Below, piece after piece: positions 11,457-22,521 of a stretch of DNA of 25,000 nucleotides. Under the pieces are notes generated by a model, which was not told the DNA's origin, made no database searches, and saw only the letters and a list, made by a program, of their open reading frames with translations. How positions within the stretch are numbered: position 1 is the stretch's first letter; each line of letters opens with the position of its first letter. This stretch comes from Glandiceps talaboti (Eukaryota; Hemichordata; Enteropneusta; Spengelidae): NCBI RefSeq assembly GCF_964340395.1, contig NC_135557.1:14649867-14674866 (forward strand), read 5' to 3'. A program made the translations under genes and the position numbers.

Positions 11457-11808
11457 ACACATACATACAGAAATACAGACGTATAGATAGATAGACATGT
11501 AGATATATATATATATATATATATGGAGATAGCTCTGTTAGATAGACAGATAGACACAGACAGATGTAGATACTTTATTTATATAGATAGACACACACAC
11601 GTACGTACGTACATACATACACACATACATACATACATACATACATATACATACATACATACATACATACATACATACATACATACACATACATACATAC
11701 ATACACAGATAGACAGACATCCAGAAATACACACACAGAGACCGTGACAGACAGACAGACAGACAGACAGACACACACACACACACACACACTCACGCTC
11801 ACACACAT
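11457..11808. repeat. compound microsatellite (ATAG, TA, CATA, CAGA, CA)
   Basis: A succession of ATAG units, a (TA)n run near 11503-11524, a CATA array around 11608-11705, CAGA units near 11748-11770, and a terminal (CA)n. The mixed units suggest repeated point mutation and re-expansion from neighbouring motifs. Confidence 0.95.
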
Positions 11809-12865
11809 GGCCATATTGTTAATTGCGTGTGTACACCCCCCAATCACAGTATCTTGATCACCTTCTCTTGGTCAGTTGGTCGACATCCTAAGGTGTATCT
11901 ATTTAATATCTTCCCAAGGAATATCATTCATTCCTAGACCGTTCAAATATTTCCATGTACCGTAGAATGGTATAGCATATATGTGTGGTTAGGTGGAGTG
12001 GCGCTCAAACCATTACGTCGAAACAAGGATCAATTCTACAGGATAAAACTTTCACGATACACCCGTCGTGTTCTGCCCTTTGTAATAGTTTGCAGGACTG
12101 ATGTGTCAGACAACGTGGTTGTTACGCATGCTAGTGTCGAAAGAGGAGATACTTACATCAATATCTTTGTCGATTGATATTAATTTGTCAGTTACAAGAG
12201 ACAGAAGTTGCAATCGTAATCACATATGAACTAAATAAAATGTTCCAATGACGTCACGTCGCTGTCACTCTTTGTCGTCAAGTACCAATCTGGACGGTCT
12301 ATCAGCGGCTAACAGTTTAGTTTGAGGTGGCAGACGGACGTCATTTTTGAAATATGTATGTTTTTGACATTTTATAGCCAGGACCTAATTACGTCATCAT
12401 TTCAGGTTTAACATTTCGGTTTCCTTTACAGGGGAGTTTGACTACCAACTTAAAGCATATGCACCTCGAAAATAATAATGTTCAATTTTTTTTATGTTAC
12501 TTTGGTCAAGAAAATTAACCCATTCTCTTAAAACCAAGGAACCAAGCAACAAACCTAATAGTATATAAAAATTACAATCCAATATGGCTGTCAACGACGA
12601 ACTGTGTTCACTGTGGGAAAATAAGATTGTCGGTATTTCTTGAATAGAAGATAATGCCCCCCCCCCCCGAATTTATTTTATTTTAATTTTCAAAAGGATC
12701 AGAATCAAACTTTCATACGGCAAAATTTGGCGAGATTTCAAGATTTAATTTTCGGGGAAATTGTTGTCCAAATCGGAGACGCATTCTACCTTTAACAGAT
12801 TCATGCGACAATTGGTCAATATCAGTCTCTACAACATTGTTTGAATATATTTTTCGTCACACTAG
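11809..12865. other. unique sequence, no gene seen
   Basis: About 1 kb without a supportable exon. It contains a CRE at 12249, further ACGTCA half-sites near 12341 and 12392, and a 12-base C run at 12657-12668. Confidence 0.5.
12249..12256. promoter_or_regulatory. CRE palindrome TGACGTCA
   Basis: Exact CREB/ATF consensus within AATGACGTCACGTC. No adjoining promoter is recognised. Confidence 0.4.
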
Positions 12866-13236
12866 GGCCTAAAAAAATAATCGTTTGGTTCCGGTTACCC
12901 GACCCCACCTAGTTTTTCACTGCCGACCCTAAACAATTTTTTACGTACTCCAGAAAAAAAATAAAATCGCAAAAATTGTGAAGTCTCGCGAGAAGTAGTG
13001 GATGCGGAAACTGAGATCAACCTAAAGAGACAATATAAAACTATTCTTCCAATCTGTAATGGCTGTACGTCTGATAGGAAGAAATAAATAACACAAAGAC
13101 CATTCGGAAAACAATGGAAAACCTGACAAAGACACTCACTCATGCCAAAAAATACATTAATAAAATAGAATAAAAAATCTACCTACCCACCTATTCTAAA
13201 ATTGAGCGTAATCGGAACCACACAATTTTTTTTTAT
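12866..13236 (-). mobile_element. MITE-like non-autonomous element, copy B
   Basis: Inverted relative of copy A. From the GGCCTAAAAAAATAA end, through the block ending TTCCGGTTACCCGACCCC and a central segment matching CAATCTGTAATGGCTGTACG, it reaches the ATCGGAACCACACAA end. It is about 20 bp longer than copy A, largely through an insert around 12978-13000 containing TCTCGCGAGA. An 82-codon frame on the - strand overlaps it, but it is not kept in copy A and codes for nothing I recognise. Confidence 0.8.
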
Positions 13237-13688
13237 TACGATTTAGTTATTAAATGTAACTCTTATGAAACAATACAGAGTTAGAGAAAATATTATTCCA
13301 GCCTTTACTCTATTTGACAAATGATGTATTTTATTAATCCATGAGCCATCGCCTTTTAATAGCTTTGATTGAAGCATTGCCAATAGTATATCACATCGAA
13401 TACATATTTCGATTGTCCGGTCCCCCTTTAAAAAAAAAAATCTCGAATTTGGTAGTTTTGCTTTCTTTGAATCTAAGTTTTGATATATAAGTTGGCTGAC
13501 AATTCTGATATGCAAAGTACCAACATATAGAGACGTAGAAAGTAGCGCCAATGGCATTGTAGAACATTTGTACAGATTATATTATTTTTCCAAGATGTTC
13601 CCTGTTATCTTTGAAATATAAATGCCAATGATGATGAACATCTGTCTGCGAGGAATGCCTTGGGGACATGTCCCAGGTATTTCCCCTG
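13237..13688. other. unique AT-rich sequence, no gene seen
   Basis: A 104-codon open frame on the - strand (13557-13243) has no recognisable domain, and its composition is that of the AT-rich background. Confidence 0.5.
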
Positions 13689-13753
13689 TAGAGGACCCCG
13701 CATAGATAGAGGATAGAGGACCCCGCATAGATAGAGGATAGAGGACCCCGCAT
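13689..13753. repeat. 25-bp minisatellite, 2.6 copies
   Basis: The unit starts TAGAGGACCCCGCATAGA and ends TAGAGGA. Two copies are identical (13689-13713 and 13714-13738), followed by a 15-bp partial third. Perfect identity implies recent duplication. Confidence 0.95.
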
Positions 13754-13810
13754 CAATTCACTTGAACTTCCAAGCCCCCGGGACATACTTTGACCGTACA
13801 CCTAAGACTG

Positions 13811-14115
13811 GCTCACCCTACAATACTTCTTTTGTAGCATTTGCTGTTGCCATGGGCGTGGTCTTGTTGCTAAGCGTACATTTGTGAATGTTAATTTAGT
13901 CGTCTACCCATCCTCGGTTATTATCTTTGAAAATTACACGGTACCACCCAACATCATTTGGTTGTTTCTATGGACGTGGTCTTTTTGCTAGGCACATATT
14001 TGCTTTGCATACAGTTTTTGAATGCTTATTCACTAGCCTACCCAATAATCTTTCGAAATAGAATGGCAAGTAGCTGTTGCTATGGGTATGGTCTTGTCAA
14101 CTCTCTCAATATGTC
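13811..14115. repeat. diverged tandem repeat, unit about 115 bp, about 2.5 copies
   Basis: A block of the type GTTGCTATGGGCGTGGTCTT followed by GTTGCTAGGC appears at about 13844, 13961 and 14074. The block before each (CTACCCAATAATCTTT-like) and after each (ACATTTG, TTTTGAATG) also recurs. Copies differ at roughly a quarter of positions, so the array is old. The conserved core contains RFX-like half-sites. It could be part of a larger dispersed repeat. Confidence 0.75.
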
Positions 14116-14350
14116 TGAACAACCTCACTTTAGTTGCGCTAAAACGATGATTGCAATTATGTGTACATAAGGTTGACTTTATATACGCCAAATAAGAAAT
14201 GGTGTGATTCTAAATTTCAAATCCTACCCAGTATTCCCTGCTGCTTCTAAAAGTTATCAGTTTGAGAAATGTATAACAAAAAACATTAATAATATGAAGA
14301 TCCGAAATGTAATCCCCGGTATACAATTATGACAAAACTACCTGTATTTG
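14116..14350. other. unique AT-rich spacer
   Basis: I see nothing supportable here. The 70-codon frame ending at 14170 lies mostly inside the tandem repeat before it. Confidence 0.5.
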
Positions 14351-14733
<383 letters not shown>

Positions 14734-16556
14734 AGTTATTTGCAATGAAGGCCACAGGCGAAAGAGTTTATACAACACAAAAGAATATACAGTTCAGAAA
14801 AGATATATCGGAAGCACTGCCACTGTATGAAACTTAGGTGCAAATTTTGAAAGCATAATAAATGAAACATGCCGGCTCATTTAAGTTTGTGACATGTTGT
14901 GAGCCTACCAGTGATCAGTATAAATTTATCATATGAAGGGTTTATAAAAAATGACACTAGTTTTCCATAACGAAAACAAACGATTTTGTAAGCTAGCACA
15001 TGTACGATTGTTAGTGTGACTAGAGTAGTTTACGCTGTAGTAGTTGCATTTAGTGACGACTGTATTGTTAGACTAAATGTTATCTCCATGGCAATGATAA
15101 CTATCAACCCCGTGAATTGCTCTTCACAAGAATTTATGCTGTTATGAAGGAAATTCTGAGAACAGATAGACTCTACTGTTACCATGGATATTAGCCTCTA
15201 GGATTACCACCGCCTTCAAACTAACACAAAGAATGGAAAGTGAGTGAAGTCACGATGCCTGCTTGGAATCTACAGTTACATTTATTTTTGAAAGCAAAAC
15301 TATTTAGGCAAGATTTGAACCGTGATTTTGCCTCAGTCAACCCACCTGTATATTTTGGGAACTGATAGGATCAAGGTTACAATGTGAATGCTTTAATCAT
15401 ACACCCCTATGTAGTGTTGGAGGAAGTATAAAGGGCTGTTGTGGCATCGAGTTATCGGTCCATGCCCGGAATAATTGTGAAGCACCTTGATTATATATCC
15501 AAATGCTGTGCACTGCAAAGTTAACCATGGTTACAGTCCCGTCATTAAGCTGTTCCATGAGGGTAAACTTGGCATAAATGTAAAATCAGAAAGTTTGTTT
15601 TTGTTCCTAAATCATTTCATCGCAAATCTCTGTGCAATCCCTCGGCATCTCTGACAGAGATAGAGGATGGGAGCACAACTAACCCTATAGCACTCCAGAG
15701 CTATAGTCTGAATGTGAATATTTGCGATAAAAAAATGTTTGAGCTTCTGGTGTAATTATGGATGGGAGATTTCTCATTCAGAAAATGTTGTATTAAAAAA
15801 AGTTTAAAAACCATGGTTTCAGTTCGGTCATTGGACTCTCGACTATACTATGACATCAGTTTCATAAGAAACTAATCCAACAAGAAAACCCATCATCCGA
15901 GTCAAGTTCTGATTGTACCTTTTATATACAAAATTTAAATTGACTGAATTGGTAAAATCACGGACAGCTGAATTGAATGGTTTGCAAGCTAATCCATTTA
16001 GCAGTCGTTTGTGAATGACAGTAAATCGATCGGTCACAAGTCGCTGTAATTTAGAAGAAAAGCAAAAAACATTCGATTACTTTGGTTTAATCATTCCGGT
16101 TAATTGAATCATGAATGGAATATCAAATCGATCTTGTTTGTCTCCATTGTTACAACATTGTATCTGTCGTCTGTGTATTGTTCGCGCCTTCATGCATTAT
16201 TCAAGATGGCGGACGAATGACGTCATAGCCTCGATCAAAACACGTTGTAAACACATTTAAGTCTGACGTCTCAGTGCTTGCCTGGGGTCGCCAAACGATT
16301 ACAGTCGACGTTATCAAATCAATCAACCCTACACTATAACTTACGAACAAGATGCGTTTGCTTGCCCATGGGATAAAAGGCAAACTTGGACTACGACATT
16401 GTGAGATCTCCGGGACAACAAGTAATAGTAAATGACGTAAACAAATTTCTCAAGGACGATATTATATGCATTCTCTAAACATAGAGATAAGATTAGTGAT
16501 TTAAACCTTTGACCAAATACAACCATCTACATGTTTTTAGAATACAATGTAATAAC
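14734..16556. other. 1.8 kb of unique sequence, no gene seen
   Basis: AT-rich sequence without a supportable exon. It contains a CTATAGC/GCTATAG hairpin at 15685-15706, an AACCATGGTT palindrome at 15523-15532 inside an X-box-like context, and the YY1-CRE composite at 16203. Confidence 0.5.
16203..16225. promoter_or_regulatory. YY1-like plus CRE composite
   Basis: AAGATGGCGGAC (16203-16214) matches the YY1 core ATGGCGG. Three bases later comes an exact TGACGTCA (16218-16225). A related inverted arrangement is at 22843-22863. No exon begins just downstream. Confidence 0.4.

Positions 16557-16603
<47 letters not shown>
16557..16603. repeat. (CAA)n microsatellite, about 47 bp
   Basis: Uninterrupted CAA trinucleotide tract of about 15 units, not in any supportable coding frame. 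Confidence 0.95.
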
Positions 16604-16604
<1 letters not shown>

Positions 16605-16781
16605 TCAAGACAAGACTTGAAAACCTACAATTCTTGTTTTCTCTTAAAGGTCAAAGAGGGATATAGTTGTCAATTGTTGTAAGTTGAAGGAACGACACAG
16701 CAATTGTATTTTGTACTAAAATGTTCCCTGATGAAACAGACGATGATAATATTTTAACAAATGCAATAGGTTGTTATGATG

Positions 16782-16921
<140 letters not shown>

Positions 16922-16976
16922 CTCGGTGAGTATCAATCTGCTAAGACAGTGCTCTATACCGCAGTGGCAGAGCGTA
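16922..16976 (+). repeat. unidentified unit with tRNA A-box-like motif
   Basis: This 55-bp stretch between the left (TA)n and the palindrome contains GCAGTGGCAGAGCG (16961-16974), which resembles the D-arm/A-box region of tRNA genes and tRNA-derived SINEs. A small stem GCTCT/AGAGC encloses part of it. No B-box (GGTTCGANNCC) is found downstream at the normal distance, so this is not a tRNA gene. It could be a truncated SINE head or chance. Confidence 0.3.
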
Positions 16977-17052
16977 ATAGTTTTGGTAGTACTGGAACTC
17001 TTTCTTGGGTGTAACTTGGGTTACACCCAAGAAAGAGTTCCAGTACTACCAA

Positions 17053-17058
<6 letters not shown>
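16977..17058. repeat. perfect palindrome, 39-bp arms, 4-nt loop
   Basis: Arm one (16977-17015, starting ATAGTTTTGGTAGTACTGG and ending GGGTGTAAC) is the exact reverse complement of arm two (17020-17058). The loop is TTGG (17016-17019). The right arm runs directly into a second (TA)n tract, and a (TA)n tract also lies 55 bp to the left. Both strands therefore carry nearly the same frame (Val-Leu-Glu-Leu-Phe-Leu-Gly), which is a symmetry effect. It may be a snap-back element, a recent inverted duplication or an assembly fold-back. Confidence 0.93.

Positions 17059-17141
<83 letters not shown>
17059..17141. repeat. (TA)n microsatellite, about 83 bp
   Basis: Pure TA tract that directly continues the right arm of the palindrome, whose last bases (CTAT) already merge into it. 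Confidence 0.97.
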
Positions 17142-17144
<3 letters not shown>

Positions 17145-17231
17145 CATGCATACACACAGACACATACATACATACATACATACATACATACATACATACA
17201 TACATACATACCGTGGCATACATACATACGA
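17145..17231. repeat. (CATA)n array, about 87 bp
   Basis: CATA units with CACA variants at the left and a short CCGTGG interruption at 17211-17216. Confidence 0.95.
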
Positions 17232-17749
17232 ACCCACCCCACCCCAACAAAAGCCACCGTTACAACCTTCAGACATACATTCTTTTACATGACCTGTTGT
17301 TGTGATTACGCGTACAGCAAAGTTGTGAATTTGACATGTGCAAATCAAAAGGTATAGAATATTTCAATCGATACGATGACCTCGAAGAAGGCGGCTAACG
17401 ACGGCTTCCTGTTAGTCACGGTAACTCGCCTGACAAAAGAACACCGTGATCCGACACGGTATAATCGTCGTACCGTCAATTTTAAAGATAATTATTGACG
17501 TACTTGTATTTGAATAAGGATCAGTAAGCTGTTCTAAATGGTCGTTAGAAAAGGTCCCTGACCTTCAGTGGCATATCGAACGTTCCACTCTCAGTGTCTT
17601 TTACACCTGTAGGGTTCGGCCAATTATTTAGAGCCAAATCTCAGGGGCGGATTAAAATGGGAGAGATTTTAAGAGTCAGTCCCATTGTTGTTTTCTCTTC
17701 AAATTCACCTGCCATCTGTTCACTTCCCTTCCCTCCCCCCTCCACCCCG
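17232..17749 (+). other. unique region, possible 5' flank or leader exon of the candidate gene
   Basis: The stretch ends in a pyrimidine-rich run followed by CCCCG and GTAAGT, a consensus 5' splice site at 17750. GGCCAATT (CCAAT-like) lies near 17617 and GGGGCGGA (GC-box-like) near 17643. Together with the acceptor at 17896-17897 this would define a 148-bp intron and a non-coding or leader first exon ending at 17749. Its left border cannot be placed. This is inference from splice motifs only. Confidence 0.25.
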
Positions 17750-17897
17750 GTAAGTGCTCCTTATATACCAGGTATATAATATATAACAGGTTTGTACTAT
17801 ATTGTATTTATTAAAGATTATTATTTTGTTGTTGAAAATCCTAGATCACTTCTTTTGGACAAGCAAGCTGATTGTTAGCTTGTTGTATTTTTACTAG

Positions 17898-17989
17898 CTC
17901 ACATTTCACAAAGGGCCCGACAATGGCATTCAAGTTGCTACGCACTTTAAGGCACGGACAGTCTGATGAACCATGGATGCAAGCAGAAC
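17898..17989 (+). CDS. candidate 92-nt exon, possibly with the start codon
   Basis: Upstream is a T-rich tract ending TATTTTTACTAG (AG at 17896-17897), with a possible branch site GCTGATT. Downstream is AACGTAAGT, a consensus donor with GT at 17990. Only one of the three frames is open across the 92 nt. It contains ATG at 17923 in a favourable context (GACAATGG) and codes MAFKLLRTLR...DEPWMQAE, ending one base into a codon. The exon could carry the start of translation or be internal, because the frame is also open before the ATG. I do not recognise the peptide. No convincing next exon is found downstream in the window, so the gene may have a long intron or the call may be wrong. Confidence 0.35.
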
Positions 17990-19437
17990 GTAAGTTTGAC
18001 CTGACCAGGACAGCTGTCTAGTACATTGCCTGTAAACAGTGCGGTGCAGGTGAATCGAATTTTGCTAGTTTGTTGTTAATTTTGGACGTGCTGCCAGCGA
18101 CCGTTATCATCACGTCACATAGTATATACACACATGGACATATTCACCAATAGTGTGTGATGGATTATATCCCTTCGACGTCACGGTCTTCCCTCTACAG
18201 CGGAAACTAATTACTCACAGTACACAACATCGCGTGAATGCGTTTTCGTCGTCGAAAGCGGGTTGTTTTTAGTCAAACACTGGGCCTATATTGAGTCTGT
18301 TGAAGGGCAACGGGTCAGATATAAACGTCCTCAGTTAGATTAGCTCTTCGAACAACAGACAAATAGACGCCGAACGGCCTGCAGTGCTCTTTTTGTTTTT
18401 GGACAAGGTCTGTATGTGAGTGATGACGTCAATGGTAACCCCGGTATAGGAACACGTGACAGCCTATTAACACGCTGTCCCAGGGAACTGACATTTAAAC
18501 ATGTAGTGTGCTCGTAGGAGGTCACTTGAGTCTCTCAGCGGTGCCACTGCGGTATTTTGTTTATTTACATTTCAACAATTTTTCAGGTATAGTACATACA
18601 ACGACTCAGACTAGAAATGTTCGTGACTGAGCAAAATTTGCATATACACCACAAATACATTTGACATGCTGCACTGTGCCGCAAAACACTAATACCAGCT
18701 TCGGGGTGTAAACGGATATAAGACAACTAACACACGTGTAGATCAGTGAACACTCTCTCGGAGTTCGTGTTCTATCCTGCTTTAACCCAATCTTGGCTAT
18801 AATGAGTTATTTACAGAGCATATAATCCGTTCTGGTGAATATTACTTGGCCGTGTAATGCATGTCAATAAATGAGTAAATATAAATAAAAACAAAAACCA
18901 TACGACGAAAACGGCCGCAATAATAACCGCATTAAATAATATGATGATAATAATAATAATAATGATAATAATAACAGCTCAAATATGTATATGTGATAAC
19001 AAATATATATATACATATTTTTTTTAAACAAATAAGACTTTGGTAGCGGTTCTGGTTAAAACCACAGAAGGCATTCTCTAGCTATAGTTTGCCACTTCGC
19101 CTACCAAAAAAACCGGGGACTACCAACCACATAATCGATGTTTATCGATGTCATCCCAGATCCAAGATATGACAAATCTCACAGCTGGAAAGTTACATCG
19201 CCTTTTATCTCATTGTGCTTGGTGTACAATACTTGCACGTGTTTTAGGTGCTCAGTACACCCCCCCCCCCCCCATTAACAAATGCACTCGTTTGCACTCG
19301 TAGCCATTCAGACCATGCATCTATTTATAAGAACATGCAAGGCTATAGGTGTCACCAGATACACAACACAAACTTTAAATTATTTTAACCCCCTCCCCCC
19401 AAAAAAATTTAAAAACATAATTCAGTATTGAACCTAC
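17990..19437. other. non-coding stretch, intron if the exon is real
   Basis: About 1.4 kb without a supported exon. It holds a CRE next to an RFX half-site at 18424, a short (AAT)n-like run near 18945-18975, a 14-base C run at 19260-19273 and an imperfect inverted pair TTTGGTAGCG/CGCCTACCAAA near 19038-19105. Confidence 0.45.
18424..18439. promoter_or_regulatory. CRE palindrome followed by RFX-like half-site
   Basis: Exact TGACGTCA (18424-18431) is followed after two bases by GGTAAC (18434-18439), the right half of an X-box. If the exon at 17898 is real this lies about 430 bp into the following intron. Confidence 0.35.
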
Positions 19438-19579
19438 CTGCAACACCTGCAGTTGGCGAGAATCTACACTCGTACAGGTACGGCCATTGTCTTCGAAATA
19501 CATGTAACGATGCACTGCCAAGATCACACCCCGATATATACCGGTACTTTCCGTCAACCTTTCGTGCTGTCTGCTTCAG
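19438..19579 (-). CDS. weak candidate 142-nt exon on the - strand
   Basis: Read on the - strand, a pyrimidine-rich stretch and GCTATTCTGTCAG precede position 19579. TTGCAG/GTAGGT gives a good donor after 19438. One frame is open throughout (47 codons plus one base), with peptide features such as LKQTARKVDGKYRY and RRQWPYLYECRF. The other frame examined stops soon after the acceptor. I recognise no domain. A frame of this length with splice-like borders can arise by chance, so confidence is low. Confidence 0.15.
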
Positions 19580-20241
19580 CTGACAGAATAGCATATAATA
19601 TGCAAAAAGAGAGGGACGCGAGGGGTAATAAGGTCAACCTATGAACAATAATAACGTTTTAGGTCGCCTTTCATTTAACGTGTACTTATTACCGGATTTT
19701 ACAACACATGGAGGGTGAGTTGATGACGTCACTGTTGCTATGGAGTCCAAACGTATTTGAAACCAGGAGACTTTTGTGTACGTGTATATAAATGTAGCGA
19801 CCGTACAGCGAGGGGGAAGGCACGAGATATACACCAAGCGCCGGTTAGCTAGTAATCATTTCCTACTAACAGTACAAATCGTGCAATTATTAATTCAATT
19901 TCTTGTTGAAAAATAAAGCGTGATTTGATGAGACTTTGAGGATGTTTTTGCTGTGTTGTGTTTTTAATGCAATTAATTACTAGAATTTCAACAGCACGGA
20001 TGTATCACAGTCATGATGAACAGACAGTATCTAGTCTAATGGATTTGTGATGGAGCTGAAACTATAAAATGGGATTAATTATTTAAAGCCAAATTATATT
20101 AAGTTGATTGTTTTCAGCCTAAACCACCATTGATTTATTTTGCGAGTAAATTTCAATGTCACCGCACTTGGGGAAATATGGCCGCGACCTCTGTCAATCC
20201 CGTTCAGGACTATGCACGTCAATTGATGATGTAGGTCACTA
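19580..20241. other. unique sequence, no gene seen
   Basis: AT-rich stretch with the CRE/X-box composite at 19724. Otherwise nothing can be supported. Confidence 0.5.
19724..19743. promoter_or_regulatory. CRE palindrome followed by RFX-like half-site
   Basis: Exact TGACGTCA (19724-19731) is followed after two bases by GTTGCTATGG (19734-19743), an X-box left half. It is one of three places in the window where CRE-type and RFX-type sites lie within about three bases of each other. Confidence 0.4.

Positions 20242-20274
<33 letters not shown>
20242..20274. repeat. (CTGT)n microsatellite, 8 units
   Basis: CTGT tetranucleotide tract, ending in a CCGT variant. Confidence 0.95.
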
Positions 20275-20275
<1 letters not shown>

Positions 20276-20317
20276 CGTTACTCACCATACGTCTGTTTCC
20301 CTCCCCACCCACCTAAC

Positions 20318-20394
20318 TACCCACCATGTACCAACCTATCCACCCACCCGTACCCACCATGTACCAACCTATCCACCCACCCGTACCCACCGTG
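20318..20394. repeat. 33-bp minisatellite, 2.3 copies
   Basis: The unit starts TACCCACCATGTACC and ends CCACCCACCCG. Two identical copies (20318-20350 and 20351-20383) are followed by an 11-bp partial with one change. It is internally CCAC-rich, so it probably grew from simpler CCAC repeats. As 33 bp is 11 codons, a 102-codon frame stays open across it, but I see no domain. Confidence 0.95.
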
Positions 20395-21031
20395 TTCTGC
20401 TGAAAAAAAAGAAAGCAACAACAAACGAATTAGGTGTTTGATAAAAAAATATGCCTCACCATAAGTTTGAAGATCTTTCAGGTGACAAAAATATACTAAA
20501 CACCGGCTTAATAGACAACAACAAACAACAAAATCGTTCAATCCGAAATGACATCAACCCCCAGTCAATCATCTGGGTATTACTATGGTGACAAACAAAC
20601 CCCCAAAACATTTCCGCACTTGTTCTATTTCGGATTTGACATGTATGTCATCAAATGTTTACCGTCGGTGGTAATCTGAACTTTCAGGTACGCAACTTAA
20701 ATTATTTTTGTTTGTTTTTATAAAGAAAATGAAATGTTTACCTAAATTAAGCTTGTCGTCATGGTGACGAGACGATGTTACAAGTTTCAAAAGTACATGA
20801 ACAAGAATGAATTATCTCACAGTAAAAGGAGATGCTTCAAAACGCCAAGAAAAAGATGCGACGAGAAATTGAACAAAAACGACATGGATTTAAGCCCAGA
20901 TGTTCCACTTTGACATTTGACCTCATCCACGTGTAATCATCGACCGTATTAACTAGGCCTGGGAATTCTGTTTTCTATGTACATGATGTATTTGGTCATC
21001 CGTCAACAGGGCTAAGTAGTTATCAAGGGTG

Positions 21032-21039
21032 TGACGTCA
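21032..21039. promoter_or_regulatory. CRE palindrome TGACGTCA
   Basis: Exact consensus within GTGTGACGTCATCG, followed by an ETS-like TTCCGG about 8 bp downstream. Promoter context is unknown. Confidence 0.4.
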
Positions 21040-21467
21040 TCGCAATTCCGGATCACTGCTATGCTGGGTACTGCGAGTACTAGTATTTTGCTCGCGTATG
21101 CATGACAATTGTGGACTGAAAATGTTTACTCCAATAAGAATCGCATTCTACGTATATTGTAAACTAACACGGGGCGTAATAGGAACTTTTATCCATGTAT
21201 TGATATTAATACTGATGTAACTTCTCAGCGCTGTCACACAGTTAACTCTAGCGGAGCATTTTTATAAATCAATCATTACTCCTGGAACGGGTCTATAATA
21301 GCACAGCGGTTCTTTATAAGTTGCTTCGTAGGTGAATTGGTGTTAATCCTTCACATCGCTAATTCGCTATCCTACATACAAGGTCCCCATTTCTAGCGCT
21401 GGGATGATGTGTACAATCTTGGTCACGTTCAAACCTTGCCCATTGGCTTTAGCCATTCAGACACAAG

Positions 21468-21475
21468 TGACGTCA
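21468..21475. promoter_or_regulatory. CRE palindrome TGACGTCA
   Basis: Exact consensus within AAGTGACGTCAGAA. Confidence 0.4.
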
Positions 21476-21691
21476 GAACTGAGTAGCCAGGCTGGATCCT
21501 ACAACTTGTAGATTCCAAGCTAGCTGATCTAGACATTTTTTAAAATCCAAAATCCAAAATAAATACCCAAATCCGCATCCATGTGGCCACTATAAGAATC
21601 AGTTTGTTCAGAATAAACTTTTTTCTATTGGTTTGCTAGAAAACTGTTTTTCATGCCTATTAATAACGTAGAGGAATATGTATGTTGTGTA

Positions 21692-21699
21692 TGACGTCA
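21692..21699. promoter_or_regulatory. CRE palindrome TGACGTCA overlapping an E-box
   Basis: Within TATGACGTCACGTGTATAC the CRE overlaps CACGTG by two bases, so CREB/ATF and bHLH-type factors would compete here if both bind. Confidence 0.4.
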
Positions 21700-21808
21700 C
21701 GTGTATACACATGTATGTTATATGACATACAGGATATCACTACAAACCTAATATTGGAAATAATACATTACTTCCTAACTAGCTCTGTATAGGATTAATG
21801 CCTCAGTA

Positions 21809-21810
<2 letters not shown>

Positions 21811-21839
<29 letters not shown>

Positions 21840-21878
21840 TGTATGTATGTATGTATGTATGTATGTATGTATGTATGT

Positions 21879-21918
<40 letters not shown>

Positions 21919-22018
21919 ATGTATGTATGTGTGTGTGTGTGTGTGTGTATGTATTATGTATGTATGTATGTATGTATGTATGTATGTATGTATGTATGTA
22001 TGTATGTATGTATGTATG

Positions 22019-22047
<29 letters not shown>
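21811..22047. repeat. (GTAT)n array with interspersed (GT)n blocks
   Basis: About 237 bp in the order GTAT, (GT)n, GTAT, (GT)n, one irregular GTATTATGTAT junction, then GTAT. The order matches the array at 10745-11052. Open frames across it are artefacts. A 16-bp palindrome CATGTATGCATACATG follows at 22050-22065, where the motif switches strand. Confidence 0.97.
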
Positions 22048-22049
<2 letters not shown>

Positions 22050-22263
22050 CATGTATGCATACATGCATGTGTGCATGTGCGTGTGTCTGTCCACCAATCC
22101 ACCTGTCTTTCTATATAATTATCTCATTTTATAGTCCTTTAATTCAAACAGAATTTGTTTACTTCCAGCACTCATAGGCCGCACAATCTCACACACGTCT
22201 ACCGTACATATCACTCACACATAAAGACTCATGTATATATATATAAATGCACAATGTTAATGT
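22048..22263. other. short spacer, no gene seen
   Basis: Contains the 16-bp palindrome at the array edge and otherwise unique AT-rich sequence. Confidence 0.5.
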
Positions 22264-22521
22264 CTACACACACACACACACACACGCACGCACGCGCGCA
22301 CACACCCACCCCCCACACACACATACACACACACCAACACCAACCCACACACATACATACCCATACACACATACATACATATACACCCCCACACACATAC
22401 GCATACACAGATATATATATATATATATATATACATATATATACACACACACACACCAACACCCACCCCCACACACACATACACATACATACACACACAC
22501 ACATACACATACACACACACA
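22264..22521. repeat. compound (CA)n-rich array
   Basis: CA repeats mixed with CACG, CACC, CATA and a (TA)n block at about 22411-22432, about 258 bp in all. Long His-Thr and Cys-Val frames on both strands come from this composition. Confidence 0.95.

Larger units (their letters stand above)
20395..21810. other. 1.4 kb unique sequence, no gene seen
   Basis: No exon can be supported. Three exact CREs fall here (listed separately), and a CTACAA/TTGTAG mini-palindrome is at about 21500. Confidence 0.5.

Noticed and set aside
15300-15365. Possible tRNA on the - strand (GGTTCAAATCT resembles a B-box)
   Set aside because: The flanking bases do not form a T-stem, and no matching A-box or acceptor stem is present.
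15685-15706. CTATAGC/GCTATAG hairpin as a terminator or RNA element
   Set aside because: The stem is only seven bases, has no T run or neighbouring gene, and such stems are common by chance.
15520-15835. Two similar CCATGGTT...CAGT..GTCATT segments (15520 and 15808) as a direct repeat
   Set aside because: About 24 of 30 bases match, which is expected many times by chance in all pairwise comparisons of 25 kb, and the flanks do not align.
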